Source: Holacanthus passer
Taxonomy: Eukaryota > Chordata > Actinopteri > Pomacanthidae
Direction of reading: 5' to 3'
Assembly: GCA_025331565.1 (NCBI GenBank)
Contig: JAFREQ010000026.1
Coordinates: forward strand, 1,116,001 to 1,180,000
DNA length: 64,000 bases
A program made the translations under genes and the position numbers. Within the stretch, counting starts at the first letter, position 1. The number at the start of each line of letters is the position of its first letter. Below, piece after piece: positions 27,201 to 39,000 of the stretch. The notes beneath the pieces are model-generated. The model did no database searches. It was not told the DNA's origin and saw nothing but the letters and a program-made list of their open reading frames with translations.

Positions 27201-27570
27201 TGCTGTGGACAATGGTGATGCGAGTAGGACTACGAATGGACACCACCCTCGGGGTTTTATTCCTGGTGCCTGTGTTTGGCCTGTTTGCTGTTCTCACTGT
27301 GTCCATCCTCCTGGTAATGGAGGGTCTGTCTGCATTCCTTCATGCCCTCCGGCTGCACTGGTAAGATAACAGTAAAATGCTGAAGTACTTGTGTCACTGA
27401 TAGGGCAAAAGTGCTTTGAATGAGCTCAGTGTTTTATATTCATAGCAGCTGTTTCTTTCTTCCTCAGGGTGGAGTTTCAGAATAAATTCTACAGTGGGAC
27501 TGGAGTCAAGTTTTGCCCCTTTTCCTTCTCTGTCCTGCCTCCCAGCTTTGAGAACGATGGATTACTGTGA
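18281..27570 (+). CDS. atp6v0a2: V-type proton ATPase V0 subunit a2 (20 exons, complete)
   Basis: The a subunit forms the proton half-channels of the V-ATPase; isoform a2 works mainly in Golgi and endosomes. Exons: 18281-18397, 19179-19257, 19670-19767, 19993-20130, 20275-20372, 21296-21422, 22325-22407, 22565-22658, 23421-23633, 24011-24161, 24487-24626, 24755-24912, 25097-25187, 25595-25713, 25827-26037, 26171-26290, 26398-26517, 26642-26759, 27189-27360 and 27468-27570. All phases agree, giving 849 aa (human a2 is 856). The cytosolic N half carries [18 protein letters not shown] and VKKICDCYHCHVYPYP-type blocks. The membrane half starts near [20 protein letters not shown]. The essential buried arginine is in [16 protein letters not shown] at about residue 749. 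Isoform a2 is preferred for its closest match over the whole length and for synteny. A Ser-rich loop encoded by exon 17 is variable; its donor (GAG|GTCGGC) is weak. The a or b duplicate cannot be told. Confidence 0.95.
19411..19433. repeat. TGAAT pentanucleotide microsatellite
   Basis: About four tandem TGAAT units lie in atp6v0a2 intron 2. This is a simple sequence repeat with no apparent function. Confidence 0.8.
21647..21697. repeat. Fish retroposon-tail-like fragment in atp6v0a2 intron 6
   Basis: A run of AGATAAGATAAGATA is followed by CCTTTATTGGTCCCACAGTG and GGGGAAATTTGC. This phrase is familiar as the 3' tail of dispersed retroposons in teleost genomes. A shorter relative lies at 34051-34078. 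No coding remnant is attached. Confidence 0.55.
22245..22268. repeat. AT dinucleotide microsatellite
   Basis: A short (TA)n run in atp6v0a2 intron 6, interrupted once by G, about 55 bp upstream of the exon 7 acceptor. Confidence 0.75.
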
Positions 27571-29526
27571 ATGGACTATCTGGTTATACTTTAGGCGGTA
27601 AACAGAGCCAAAACAAATTAGCAGGGATTCATGCTTATAAAGTCAAATTCCAGAAACATCATCTTCATCATTTTCATCTTTTAACAATTTGTCATATAAG
27701 GAAATTGTGTGGGGAGCTTCGCAAACTTTGGACTGAAACATGCTGCCCTCCCAACAGTTTCAAAAACGCAAACAGCACAGAGTACTGTTGAGAAATATAT
27801 GTATGTATCAAAGGGTGTTTTGTACCAGGAGCAGTATGCTTCACTGCAGACCATTTTGTGGGGCTTAAATTTTATCAGGCTTTTACTGGAAGCAGTTGTT
27901 GATCACTTGTATGGACAACCACATCTGCCAAACTTACAATAAATAACTAAAAACAGTATATGATTTTAATGTGACATAAAAGTAATTTGCTACTGGTTTC
28001 AGTCTTTTCATTGGATTTGCTTATTAAATAAGATTAAAGATAAAATAACATCCATCTTTTCCTTTTAAGAATAATATTTAAGAAAATATTATCCTTATTT
28101 ATTTGTTTATGTTTGCCTCCATTCCTTCTCCTCTGTGTCTAGTTTTGGTCATTAATTTTGGCACAATTGTGTATATTCATGCCGTCATTTTGACTTTTGT
28201 TTTCCACTGACTTTCAGTTTTGGCAGATCTGGTTTCAGTGACATAGTTCTTGTTCAACTTTTTGTTGCACTGGCTGCCTTACAGAAGTACAACCAAATGA
28301 CAACATACTGTATGATTCTTTAGTTTCCCTTGTAAAAACACTGCAGAAGATCTTTGACTTTTCAGTATTGAAAAGTGCTGGGGCAGGTGTGTGATGAGAT
28401 GTGTATACTTTTACAGAATTATTTTTTAATTTATTATATTTTAAGATGTTGCATCAGAATTAAAGAATGTTAATGGGATATGATTTTTACTTTTATGCAT
28501 TCACAGTGTTGCCTATACCTCTTTCTGTACAATTTAACATTCCATGCATGGAAAACTTGCTGACTCAGCTCTGCTGGTCTGGAGCCCATTGTTTTGAAAG
28601 ATCCTACATCCATCACCAACACAGTGGTTCGAATGTATTAAATCTTATTAGGAGAAGATTGAATTATGTACTAATATCAGGCATTAGTAGTATTTGCTAA
28701 TTTTGTGGATTTGTTAATATTGTATGACATGGGTATGTTTTTTTAAGGGAAGGAGACTGAATTGTGGTTGTTTATTTAGATGTCTGCAATTTTTCACGGT
28801 TAGAGTAAGACTGCCACACATTTTTGAAAGTCATGACCATGTCAAGTTTTAACAGTGCAATGATGTGGAGTTAAATCTTGATGTTACAAGTGGCAGTCAT
28901 TGTTTTATTGGGATGAGGGATGTTTGATTAGCAATTAGTTAACATTTGACTGTTGAGTTGGTTGTAGGGGTATTATAATTTCTTCTAACACAGCCCTAAT
29001 CTCACCATTAATTTTATTATTAAGAACCATCTTTCTTCATTGATAAACACTCCATGCTCTGCTTCTTTTCAGAAAATCTTCCTCATGTCAATAATAAATT
29101 GTTTTTGTTTGAGTTGTTTTTCCTTCAGTGCTCATAACTGCATTTCTTATTGTATCTGGGTTTGGCAAGTTAAAAAAGCAAAAAGATTTACAAACGTAAT
29201 ATAATGATAATAAGGAATGGACTGGATAAAGCAATTGGCAAATCAAAAATATGAAAATTTTGACCTGGTAAAGCAAAAATAGACAAATTATGTGTTCTTT
29301 ATCCCCCAAAATTTTCAGTTATGTATCTTAGGGTTGTTTATTCATTTTGATTGTTGAGTTCTCTTTGGACAGGGTCTGTGCAGCCACAGTAATATTAGAT
29401 TTACAGATATGTCAGCTACTTTCCACAAGAGGTTTCCAATTTATTTTTTGACAAAAGTATTAATGTTTTCTTGACCAAAGCTTTCTTCAGTGTAATGACA
29501 AGTTTAATGCTGTAAAAGCAACGGAG
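27571..29526. other. atp6v0a2 3' UTR and spacer towards dnah10
   Basis: A first AATAAA is at 27938-27943, giving a 3' UTR of about 370 bp, and later signals (for example near 29093) could give longer forms. No coding exon or RNA gene is recognised in the rest of this AT-rich stretch. Small open frames lack splice context or family signatures. Confidence 0.6.
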
Positions 29527-29753
29527 GTTTTTAGGAGTCAACATAACTCTCCAACACCTTCAGATTCAAGGTTTGTTTTATTAGATAGCCTATACCAAGG
29601 GCTGATTGTTTTTTAATGTCAGGAATTCATCATTTGAATTTATCAAAAAAAGTAATATTTTTCTTTATCGGTGGGGGTCACAGTTTCTCATCAGGAGACT
29701 GACTATAAGCACTGCTCATCCTTATATTTAATCTTAATACACATAATAACCAC
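29527..29753 (+). pseudogene. Decayed duplicate of dnah10 exon 5 end and intron 5
   Basis: The segment 29527-29665 aligns with 31381-31520, the last 47 bp of dnah10 exon 5 plus the start of intron 5. Shared text includes GTTTTTAGGAGT, AACTCTCCAACAC, CAGATTCAAGGTTTGTTTTA and TTGTTTTTTAATGTCAGGAAT, with small indels. A second block, 29671-29753, matches 31717-31781 near the end of intron 5, so about 200 bp of the source are missing in the copy. A 3-bp loss in the exon part and the lack of flanking exons make it non-coding. It lies 155-380 bp upstream of the dnah10 X-box. Confidence 0.85.
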
Positions 29754-29907
29754 AAGTCACTGATTAGAGTCAGGGCAATAATATCAGGATGAGCCAATCA
29801 GCGGCAAGGGTGCCTGTCTACACCTGCGCAGGTCGCTGTCTTCCAGTCATGACTGAGGGCAGAACAACCCCCTCGTTCATCTCCCATCTACAGCAGCAAG
29901 TTTGACT

Positions 29908-29921
29908 GTTGCCATGACAAC
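29908..29921 (+). promoter_or_regulatory. RFX X-box upstream of dnah10
   Basis: GTTGCCATGACAAC is a near-perfect X-box, 125 bp upstream of the dnah10 start codon. Motile-cilium genes, including axonemal dyneins, are typically switched on by RFX2/RFX3 with FOXJ1 through such sites. A forkhead-like TGTTTGTT follows at 30027-30034. Confidence 0.87.
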
Positions 29922-29978
29922 GTGAACCCGCTAAACTACAACACGACTGTTTTGAATAGTTTGCTAAAGCTGCTGTTA

Positions 29979-30040
29979 ATGTCGACAAAATGGCGGTAGT
30001 CAACGTTAAGTTTTTTTTAATTAGGATGTTTGTTAATTAA
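29979..30040 (+). promoter_or_regulatory. Overlapping upstream ORFs before dnah10
   Basis: Two short ORFs precede the main start. One begins at 29979 (ATG TCG ACA, stop at 29999). The second begins at 29990 in a strong context (AAAATGGCG) and runs 16 codons to a TAA at 30038-30040, 6 bp before the main ATG at 30047. Neither is in frame with the dynein. If the leader includes them they should lower initiation at the dynein ATG. Confidence 0.4.
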
Positions 30041-30046
30041 GCAAAA

Positions 30047-33000
30047 ATGGTCCACGACGATTTGCGAGTGGAGTGGATGAGACAGCGGGTCTGTGCCGGC
30101 TTCAACCTGCCGGACAGTCCCGACTGTTTCCACCAGCTTCTGAGCCGAGGAGACGGAGAAGAAGAAGAGAAAATTATCCGCTATCTCAACATCGTTTCTG
30201 AGGAAGACTCGACGTCCTGTCTGCTGTTTTTCAAAACTGTTAGAGAGGAAGAAGTTGAGGTTGAACTTCCAGTCAGTAAGTTAGCTGTTAGCATCCATTG
30301 AGTCAGAGGTAACTGTCAGCGTCTGTGAAAGAAAGCTAAATAACCTTAAATAACACATGAAGTTAAGGAATTCACAAAGACCATTTTTACTACCTGGATG
30401 TAAGAATGTCAAACATGTGTCCCAACATCATCAGTTAATTAGAGAAATGTTTACCTTTGTAACCTTGGTGTGTGTTGTGGAGAAAGTGAGCAACATGTGT
30501 CAATGTGTAGATAATGAGCAGCATCTAACTACAAGGTTTATACACTCAGACAGGAGGGAAGATGGAGATTCTGCAGGTCCTGACAAGTCCTGGACTCAAA
30601 GTAAGGAAGAGATCATCTCAGAGGAGGCAAAACAAAGTCCCAGTCATGTGAGATCCAGCTTTCATTTGAAACTAATTGCTTTCAAATTGTAGCTGTGTTT
30701 GATTTATCAGTGTATCGTTGATGGAGAAGATAGAGATAGCAACATTTTATAAACCCATGTCTGATTTGGTGTTTTCAGATTGAGCTTCAGGTGGTCTATC
30801 ATGTTGAGCTTCACGTCACAGTCAACAAATTCCCAGAGAGATTTCTGAAATCCCCTGTCTTCTACTTTATCAGGAGCACAAAGGGTGAGATGACAGTTTT
30901 TAAAATTACGTTAAAGCATGATCAATCCTCCATTGCGTACAAAATGGATTAACTGAGAGATTACTTGTGATTTAAAAAGAGACCATTGTTGAACCACTGG
31001 ACATGAATGAGGCCAGTGTCCTGATGCCCAGGCTATTTGACATCGGCATGCATTTTGGACACCCCCTTTCTGTGCTGCAGAACAAACTTGCCCATGTAAG
31101 TAAAATAAAGAAGAAGTCACAAATAACCAACAGCAGCCAAGATCAAGATCAAAAATGTATTTTCTGAATAAATAACACAAGATGTACATTTTCACTCTGT
31201 CTCCTGTCAGGTATATTTACCCTTGCTTACTGCTCACCAAATGAAGATGACTGGTGCTGGTTATCAAAGCAGGGCAGTTTCTCCTCAGGAGGATGCCAGT
31301 GGAAAGGGTGAAGGGAAAAGTCCTGTGAGGTCAAGTGGACAGTTCACGGTTCGTGATGAGCTGCTCAACAGGACGTACAAGTTTTTAGGAGTAGTCAACA
31401 CAACTCTCCAACACATTCAGATTCAAGGTTTGTTTTATTAATTATACCAAGGGCTCATTGTTTTTTAATGTCAGGAATTTATCAGCATTTGACTCAAAAA
31501 ACAAGTAAAAATTGTTTTGCACCCTGCAGAATAATCAGCATCTCGTTGGTATTGTCCATTTCTACCCTCACCTTTGAAACATATGTTTAGCTCTCCCTGC
31601 CATGAGAAGACTGTGTGTACTGTAAACTGTTGTGAAGAGTGTCCTCTTGCAGCAGGAGACAGAACAGCTCTCTGTGCAGAACATTAAATGCACATGAACA
31701 TCACTTCAGTTGTTGGAGGGGGGTGTAGTTTCTCCTCAAGAGACATGCTTATATTTAATGTTCATTTCATAATAAACAGTACAATCTGAAGATCAGTCTC
31801 TTTGTCCCAGATGAGATTACACTGCACATTCCTGAGCTAGATCTGGAGCCGGAGGTGGATGTACTGCTTTCTAATTCAGAGATGGTAGAGAAGTTGGAGC
31901 AGTGTGTGATGAACTGGCAGACTCAGATTACCATTGTTCTCGAGGAGCAGCAAAACAAAAAGCCACAGGTTTGTGACTCTCCCTATTTTGTGAATTTCAA
32001 CCAATGCAGGTTTGGTGGTATCATAGTTAAAAAACTTAATATTCAGCTGAAGGCCTTGGGGTCAAGCCCAGCATTCACATGTGTAATTGCTGCTGAAATG
32101 TCTGAAATATTACCAAGAAATTAAATCCCTGTCAGCTCAAAATGAAATTATTGGACAGAAGAAAGCATAAAATACACAGTGATATCAGTAGACCAATGTG
32201 AAACATTCACTCTCTGTTTTCCTCCAGGCACCTGGCCCTTTGGCTGAGATAGTTTTTTGGCAGGAGCGTGCTTCCATCCTGAGTGCACTGAGTGAACAAC
32301 TTAAACAGCCTACAGTAAAGAAGATCTTGGAGGTGACAACCAAAGCAGATGCAGGCATTGTTCAGACCCTGGAAGGAACGGTAGCTGAACTTACCAAATA
32401 TCGTGTGGAGTCAGAAGATAATTTACGCTTCCTCAGCACACTGGAAAGACACTTCATGGTGAACTTTTTATAAATGCATTCTTCTGACTTACTATTTTCT
32501 CAGTTAACAATGAACAGCATAACAACCAAGAGCTGGTAGTTGCAAAAACACACTTGCCAATAATATTTAATCAAATTGTTTAATACATAATTGCTCTGCT
32601 ATTCTCACCTTCACTTATCAAAGTTACCATTGTCTGTCATAGAATCTGGCCACTGGAGCAAATTTAGATGTGATCCTGGAGACCATCCCTCCTCTGATGA
32701 ACAGCCTGCAAATTGTGTGGATAATCTCCTGCCACTATAACACCAATGAACGCATGGTGCCTCTAATGGAGCGTATTGCCTGGCAGCTGTGTGAACGTGT
32801 GGATCAAATAATTGATGTCCACACACTATTCAAGTATGTGTGGATACATTTAAATTTTCAATTGGTTGTTTAGATTTTTGATAGTGTTCAGTCAGAATTC
32901 TTCATTCAAATAGGTTGTTTTATGGTTTTAGTGTAACTTAACAATGTTCTGTGCCTTGGACAGGGATAGAGAAGTGGCCAAATCCAAGGTTCATGATGCA

Positions 33001-36000
33001 AAGCAGGTTCTGGACCAGTGGAAGGTATCCTACTTTGAGATGCGTGCTGAAATCGAGGAATCAGGCAGGGATCCACGCTGGGAATTTGATCGTAAGAGAC
33101 TGTTTGAGAGGACTGATTACATGGCTTCCGTCTGCCAGGACTTGTTCAGTGTTTTGCAGGTCGGTGTTCATACGCTTCATAAATGCTGACATCTCTCTCA
33201 ATAACATGTCACTGTATAAAAAGCAACTCCATTTTTTGAAAGACTTCCCTCTGATTTCTGTTGTGCAGATTTTGGAGGAGTTCTATAACATCTTTGGTCC
33301 AGAGCTAAAAAGTGTGACCGGTGACCCAAGACGTATTGATGAAGTGCTGTGCAGAGTGGACAGTCTGGTTTTGCCTATTGAGGGCGTCAGTTTTAATCCT
33401 TTCAACATGTGTAAGATGAGCAGCTGGAAAATTATCATGCAAGACTTTGACACTATGGTTCAGGTGAGTTTAGGACATCTAGAAATCAGAAAATGTGAGG
33501 TCCTCATCAACATAACAATTCAATAAAGCATGGTAGTATCAGTGTTCAAGCTGATTCACTTCTTACATGTGTTTGCTCAGGCAATTGAGGGAGAGGCCAT
33601 CAACTTCATTGATCAGTCTTTTAAGACACTGCGCTCCTCAGCTGCTGCCTTTGACATGCTGCTAAAATTCAAACACATCCGCTCCAGAGAGGCCATCAAC
33701 AACCATTTGATGAGGAAGTTTAATGACGTCCTGGTTCAGTATTGCAAAGAGGTACTACACTGTGAAATCAAGAAATGGTGCTGGTTGATATTTGAATTTG
33801 CAGTTAAATTTGAATTACTATGAAACTATGTGATAATATAAGGTCAATAGAAGTTGCAATGTGACTTACATGTGACTTACTATTTGACTTACAATATTAC
33901 ACTGCATTGCATACCTTTGATACATCAAGGTTCAGCTTATTAATCCATATAAAACCTGGAAGTTACATTGTATGCAACCTCACCATTCAACACGCCGACT
34001 CCAAAATATCCAACTAAACAATATTTCACGTTGAGCTGCTGTAGCTGTTTGTAAGATAAGATAATTCTTTATTGATTATCATTAGTTTTTTAATAGAGTG
34101 TGCATGATCTGCTACAAGCACTTTTGTAGAATGCCTAAATCTTTTTTGTAGGTGGACAGCATAAATGAAATCTTTGAGGCAAAGAAGGACAAACCACCGC
34201 TAAATAAGAATGAGCCTCCTGTAGCAGGAGCCATCAGATGGGTCCGATCTCTTTGCCATCGTCTCAAACACACCATACTTCCCTTCCTGAAAGTGCCGGA
34301 GATGCTGGAGAGTGAACATAGCAAAGTGGTGAGTTATTTTGCTGTTGCACAGCTGTACAGATCAGTACAAATATTAAAATGTTTAGACACCAAAATGTGA
34401 TTGAAAGCCTTTATGCGAATTTTGCTGCATTCTGCTCAGACCAAGGACAAGTATGTGGAATTGGCCATGCAGATGAGGGATTATGAGGTGATGAAGTTTG
34501 AGCACTGGATGGTTGAAACAGAACGCAACTTGATGTTGCTATTGAAAAAGCCCCTGTTGGTAATGATTACCAGTGAAAACCAAATCCAGGCAGAATTGGT
34601 ATGTATCTTTGGCTGTTTACATAGTCATAACTTTTATTCAATATTGTGCAAATACAGATACAGCAATCCTTCTCTCTTTTGATTTGTCTAATTTTAAGGA
34701 TGTCTCTACTGAAAGCAGCCTACAGAGGGGTGAGCGATACATTGTGAACTTTGCTCCAGAGATCAAGGAAATCATTTCTGAGACAAACAACCTCGTGTCT
34801 CTCGGCTTCACTGTGCCTCCTCGAGTTGAAAGTGTTGCTCTACAGGAGCGCAACTTCATCAGGTAATGATCTCTGGTAACTGAATACAGAATTTAAACCA
34901 AACCACAAGACCACTGATTCATGATCTCTGACCTGACCTGCTTCAACCTTGGTTTTTAGGTATGTTTATGATCTGCACAACCTTGTCAACTGCTACCACT
35001 CTGTGATGGACAGCCTGAGTGAGGCAAAGTTCATTATGCTGACTCAGCAGATCAAAGCAGTCAGAAAAGAGCTGCATTTTGGATGCAAAAGACTCAACTG
35101 GAATTCTTTGGGTATGGTGTTTACAGGCTCTACAATGTCTGTGTAATCTGATTTATGAACACTCACATGAACACATGGTCTGATGAAATTAACATTGTCT
35201 GTAAAATTTAAATTGAAAATCATATCATATGCGTTTGGTTTTAGGTATCACTGACTTCATCAACCAAGGCACTCAGGCTGTCTCTAAATTTGAGTCAGTT
35301 GTCAGTCAGATTCAGAAGAATGAGAGAGATATTGATTCCAAGTTGCAGTCCATAGCGATGGCCAACTTACTGAAATTTCCAGTCCCAGATAAACCAAACG
35401 ACTTACCAGGTACCACTAAGAGGAGGATATTACTTATTGGATATAATAATTATTGTATAAGAATTCAAACTTATTTTCAATGACTTAATTGCATGTTTTT
35501 TCAAGGTGTCAAGGACTTCTGTGAACGTATTGAGCGAGAGCGAACCAAGACCGCGAATTTGCTGAGTAGGAAGTATGCTGACATTGGGCCCCTCATCACT
35601 AAGACAGAACATTTGATCATGGAAACCAGTACTGGCAAGGCCAAATGTATGGCAGATTATTACATGTACTGGGAACGTAAGGTGCTCGACTCCCTTATAA
35701 AGATGGTGCAGAGGTAATTACATGATGTTAATGTTTTTCAAGTTACCTACTTTGAGAGCAGTAGTAATCACTGCTCCCTTGAAATGCAGCATATTATCTG
35801 TCTCAACCATTGTAACATCTCTCTTGTTAACTTTCACATTTAGGAACATTCAGGCCTTCAACTTGGCACTGATGGGAAATACGACTCTTTTCCGAATTGA
35901 TGCCATCCTGTCTGCCCCTAAGATTGTGTTGCAGCCCCCAAGCAATGAGATTTACTGGCTGATCATACAATGTATCAGAGATTGTGTAGAGAGCACCAAG

Positions 36001-39000
36001 GTGGGATCATCATGATTCTCTTATGTATCACTGCATTTAAAAAATACTTTTTGTAATCTAATACAGACAATGTGACTTGATTTTGTTCTTATTTATGTGT
36101 TTCAGCAATTTGTGCGTTGGATGCATGGGACCTGCATTGAGTGCCCACCACAACGGGTGGGTGGTGAAGAGGATATGGTGACATTTAGCTTCTGTGGTGA
36201 TGTATGGCAGCATCCTCAGATAAATGAGAGCGCCATGACAGTGTCCCAGAACATCCAGCGGCTGCTCCTCTCTGTGGATCGGTACCTGAACCACTGGAAA
36301 CGCTATCGGCCCCTTTGGGAAAGGAACAAAACCATCGTCAATGAAAAGTTTGCTGCAAGAAAACCATCCTGTGTCATGTATGATGACAAACTACAGCTCC
36401 TTTCTCGTATCAATCAGGAGGTAAGGCTGGAGCCTCTGTTTAAGAATGAGCACATCATCCATCTAAACCTGGAGCCTCTGGCTCAAACAGTGCAGGAGAC
36501 TGCTGAGTCCTGGATCAGTTCACTGGGTAGCCTGCTTAACAAACCTGCCAAAGAGGATCTCTTCAACTTGAAGGACGAACTTGTGGTATTGAATTATGCT
36601 ACACTGTTCCTGTCATATGTTTAAATAGTAAATATTGTTTGACTTTCATATATGATTTATCCTTATTTCTATTTGATACAACAGGAACTTTCTAAGACTC
36701 TGAAGCAAAGCCCTGACACGTTTGACGACCTGAAGTCTGTCCTGAGCACCATCTCGGACATCAGGGACATGTCTCTAGATGTGGAGATGAGATTCACTGA
36801 TATCCAGGAAAGATACAGAACACTGGCCATGTACAAAGTAGAGGTACTGTCTGTTTGTTGTTAAATTATTATAGCACAAGTTTAGATTTTGTTCCTGGTT
36901 GAACTTTTTGTGCTCTATTTTCTATTCGTAGGTTGGAGAAGATGAACTGGAGCTGGTGTCCAATATCGGCCAGATGTGGAATGACCTGTTCATAGAATCC
37001 AGACAAGTGGATCGAAGTCTGACAAATGTCAAGAAGTCATTTACTGCGGTAAGACATGAAGCCTGCACAACACAATCTGATTAAACAGAAAATTAAAAGT
37101 ACAGGTTTTTTTTAAGAAATTTACAGTAACAGTTCTACTCCTATTCTCCCTCTATTACACTCAAAGATGACAAAGGAAAAGAATGAAGAGTTTAAGCAGG
37201 AGTTGTCTGTATTTGCTGAAAGCTTCAACATGCATGGTCCCGGAGCTGTGGGAGATGATTTGGAGAAAGGTAATTGTGCACTTGAACCCTGCCTTTATTC
37301 GTTATACCCAGAACAATAATGTATGGTGTTAAATTGTGAAATGTTGTGGAGGAACAAGTCTCTGTCTTTTGTTCTTTGCAGGACTGAGCATTATGGGAAC
37401 ATATGAGGCAGACCTTGCCAAGGTAGTGGCAGGACGGCAGGAACTAGCTAATGCTGAGAAGCTGTTGGATCTCCCAGTCACTGTGTACCCAGAGATCGTC
37501 AGCATTCAGAAGGACATGAATGGCTTGAGACAGATATATGATGTCTATAAAGCTCAAAAGGTTGGATATGATCACTGTCAGTTAAAAACAAAAAATTGTG
37601 TATTAGGACACATTACAGTTAATTCTGCTCAGTGGGATTTTTCGAGTATTTCATGTGTTTGTCCTCTTTTAGGATGCAAAGACAGAGTGGTCTCAGACCT
37701 TGTGGGTGGATTTAAACATCCAGCTACTACAGGAGGGTGTTGAGGGTTTCATCAAACGCTTGAAGCAGCTGCCCAAAGACGTGCGGACCTTACCTGCAGC
37801 ATTCTTCCTGGAAGGACGCTTGAAAGAGTTCAGAGAGTCTCTGCCCCTTCTGTTGGACCTGAAGAATGAGGCCCTCAGAGACAGGTCGGTCTACAGATTG
37901 ACACCAAAAAATAACTGGAACAAATCTTAAACAAAGTGCAATTTAATAATAGTATGAATATTAAAATGCATGATAATCAGGATATGAATATGTTAATATG
38001 TCAGTATGGCAGGATCAGATGAACCTGTGTTTTTATATTTTGGACCGCAGACACTGGAAGGAACTAATGGAAAGTACCGGCACCAGCTTCGAGATGAACT
38101 CTGACAGCTTCACCCTGGAGAACATGTTCGCTATGGAGTTGCACAAATATGCAAATGTCATAGGTGACATTGTCACCTCTGCTGTAAAAGAGCTCAGTAT
38201 TGAGAAGGCGAGCTTCTATCTTTGTGAATTATCTCAAACTGGAGTTATGATCAGTTATATCATTGAAATCACAATACTTATAAAACATATTATCTGTGTG
38301 TGTGTGTGTGTGTGCGTGTGCTTCCAGGGAGTGAAGGAGGTGGTGGACACCTGGGAAAATATGAAGTTCAGTGTGTTGCCCTATTTTAAAGGAACCCAGG
38401 AACGTGGTTCTATTCTGGGTGCAGTGGACGAGATCCTGCTGAATGTAGACAACCATGCCATGAACTTACAGAGCATGGCAGGCAGCCGGTTTGTTGGACC
38501 TTTCCTCGGTACCATACAACAATGGGAAAAATGCCTGTCCCTTTTTAGTGAAACCATAGAGGTCAGTGACAGCAGTCAAATCTTGCATCACACTTACTGT
38601 AAGCTGATCCCTGAAATCCCTACTGAAAAAATATTTCTTGCACAGGTGTGGTTGCTGGTACAACGAAAATGGATGTACCTGGAGAGCATATTCATTGGTG
38701 GAGACATTCGCTCACAGTTACCCGAGGAAGCCAAGAAATTTGATAACATTGACAAAAAGTTTAAAGAAGTGAGTGTTGCCATAATATTTGCCTGATAAAA
38801 GCAAAATGCTCTGTTACCGGGCATCTCATATATTATCTCTTTTTTTTTTATGTAGATAATGAGTGACACAGTGAAGGGTCCAAACATTAAGCGGTGTTGC
38901 CTGCTTCCCAACCGACTAACAGAGCTGCAGGCCCTGAGTGATGGTCTGGAGAGGTGCCAGAAGAGTCTTAATGACTACCTGGACTCCAAGCGGAACGTGT

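Larger units (their letters stand above)
30047..38561 (+). other. dnah10: dnah10 exons 1-26: N-terminal tail
   Basis: The tail dimerises heavy chains and binds intermediate and light chains at the doublet microtubule. Exons: 30047-30275, 30550-30647, 30779-30884, 30980-31095, 31211-31427, 31811-31968, 32228-32458, 32643-32833, 32964-33159, 33269-33463, 33581-33751, 34152-34328, 34440-34598, 34699-34862, 34960-35111, 35245-35409, 35506-35713, 35844-36000, 36106-36585, 36685-36843, 36932-37048, 37167-37269, 37382-37560, 37673-37884, 38051-38207 and 38328-38561. The tail is less conserved, so the first four exons rest mainly on phase, splice sites and the [11 protein letters not shown] / [14 protein letters not shown] segments. 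Exon 4 uses an unusual AAAAAG acceptor. Confidence 0.8.

Noticed and set aside
27571..29526. Small open frames in the atp6v0a2 3' region
   Set aside because: They are AT-rich, short, and have no recognisable domain or splice context.
32951..33526. A 191-codon plus-strand open frame
   Set aside because: It is an out-of-frame shadow over dnah10 exon 9, running into exon 10 and intron sequence. The frame with [15 protein letters not shown] is the real one in exon 9.
37998..38795. A 265-codon open frame that looks like one protein with a hydrophobic segment and Val-Cys repeat
   Set aside because: It is dnah10 exons 25 and 26 read through the stop-free intron 25. The conserved dynein sequence joins across 38208-38327.
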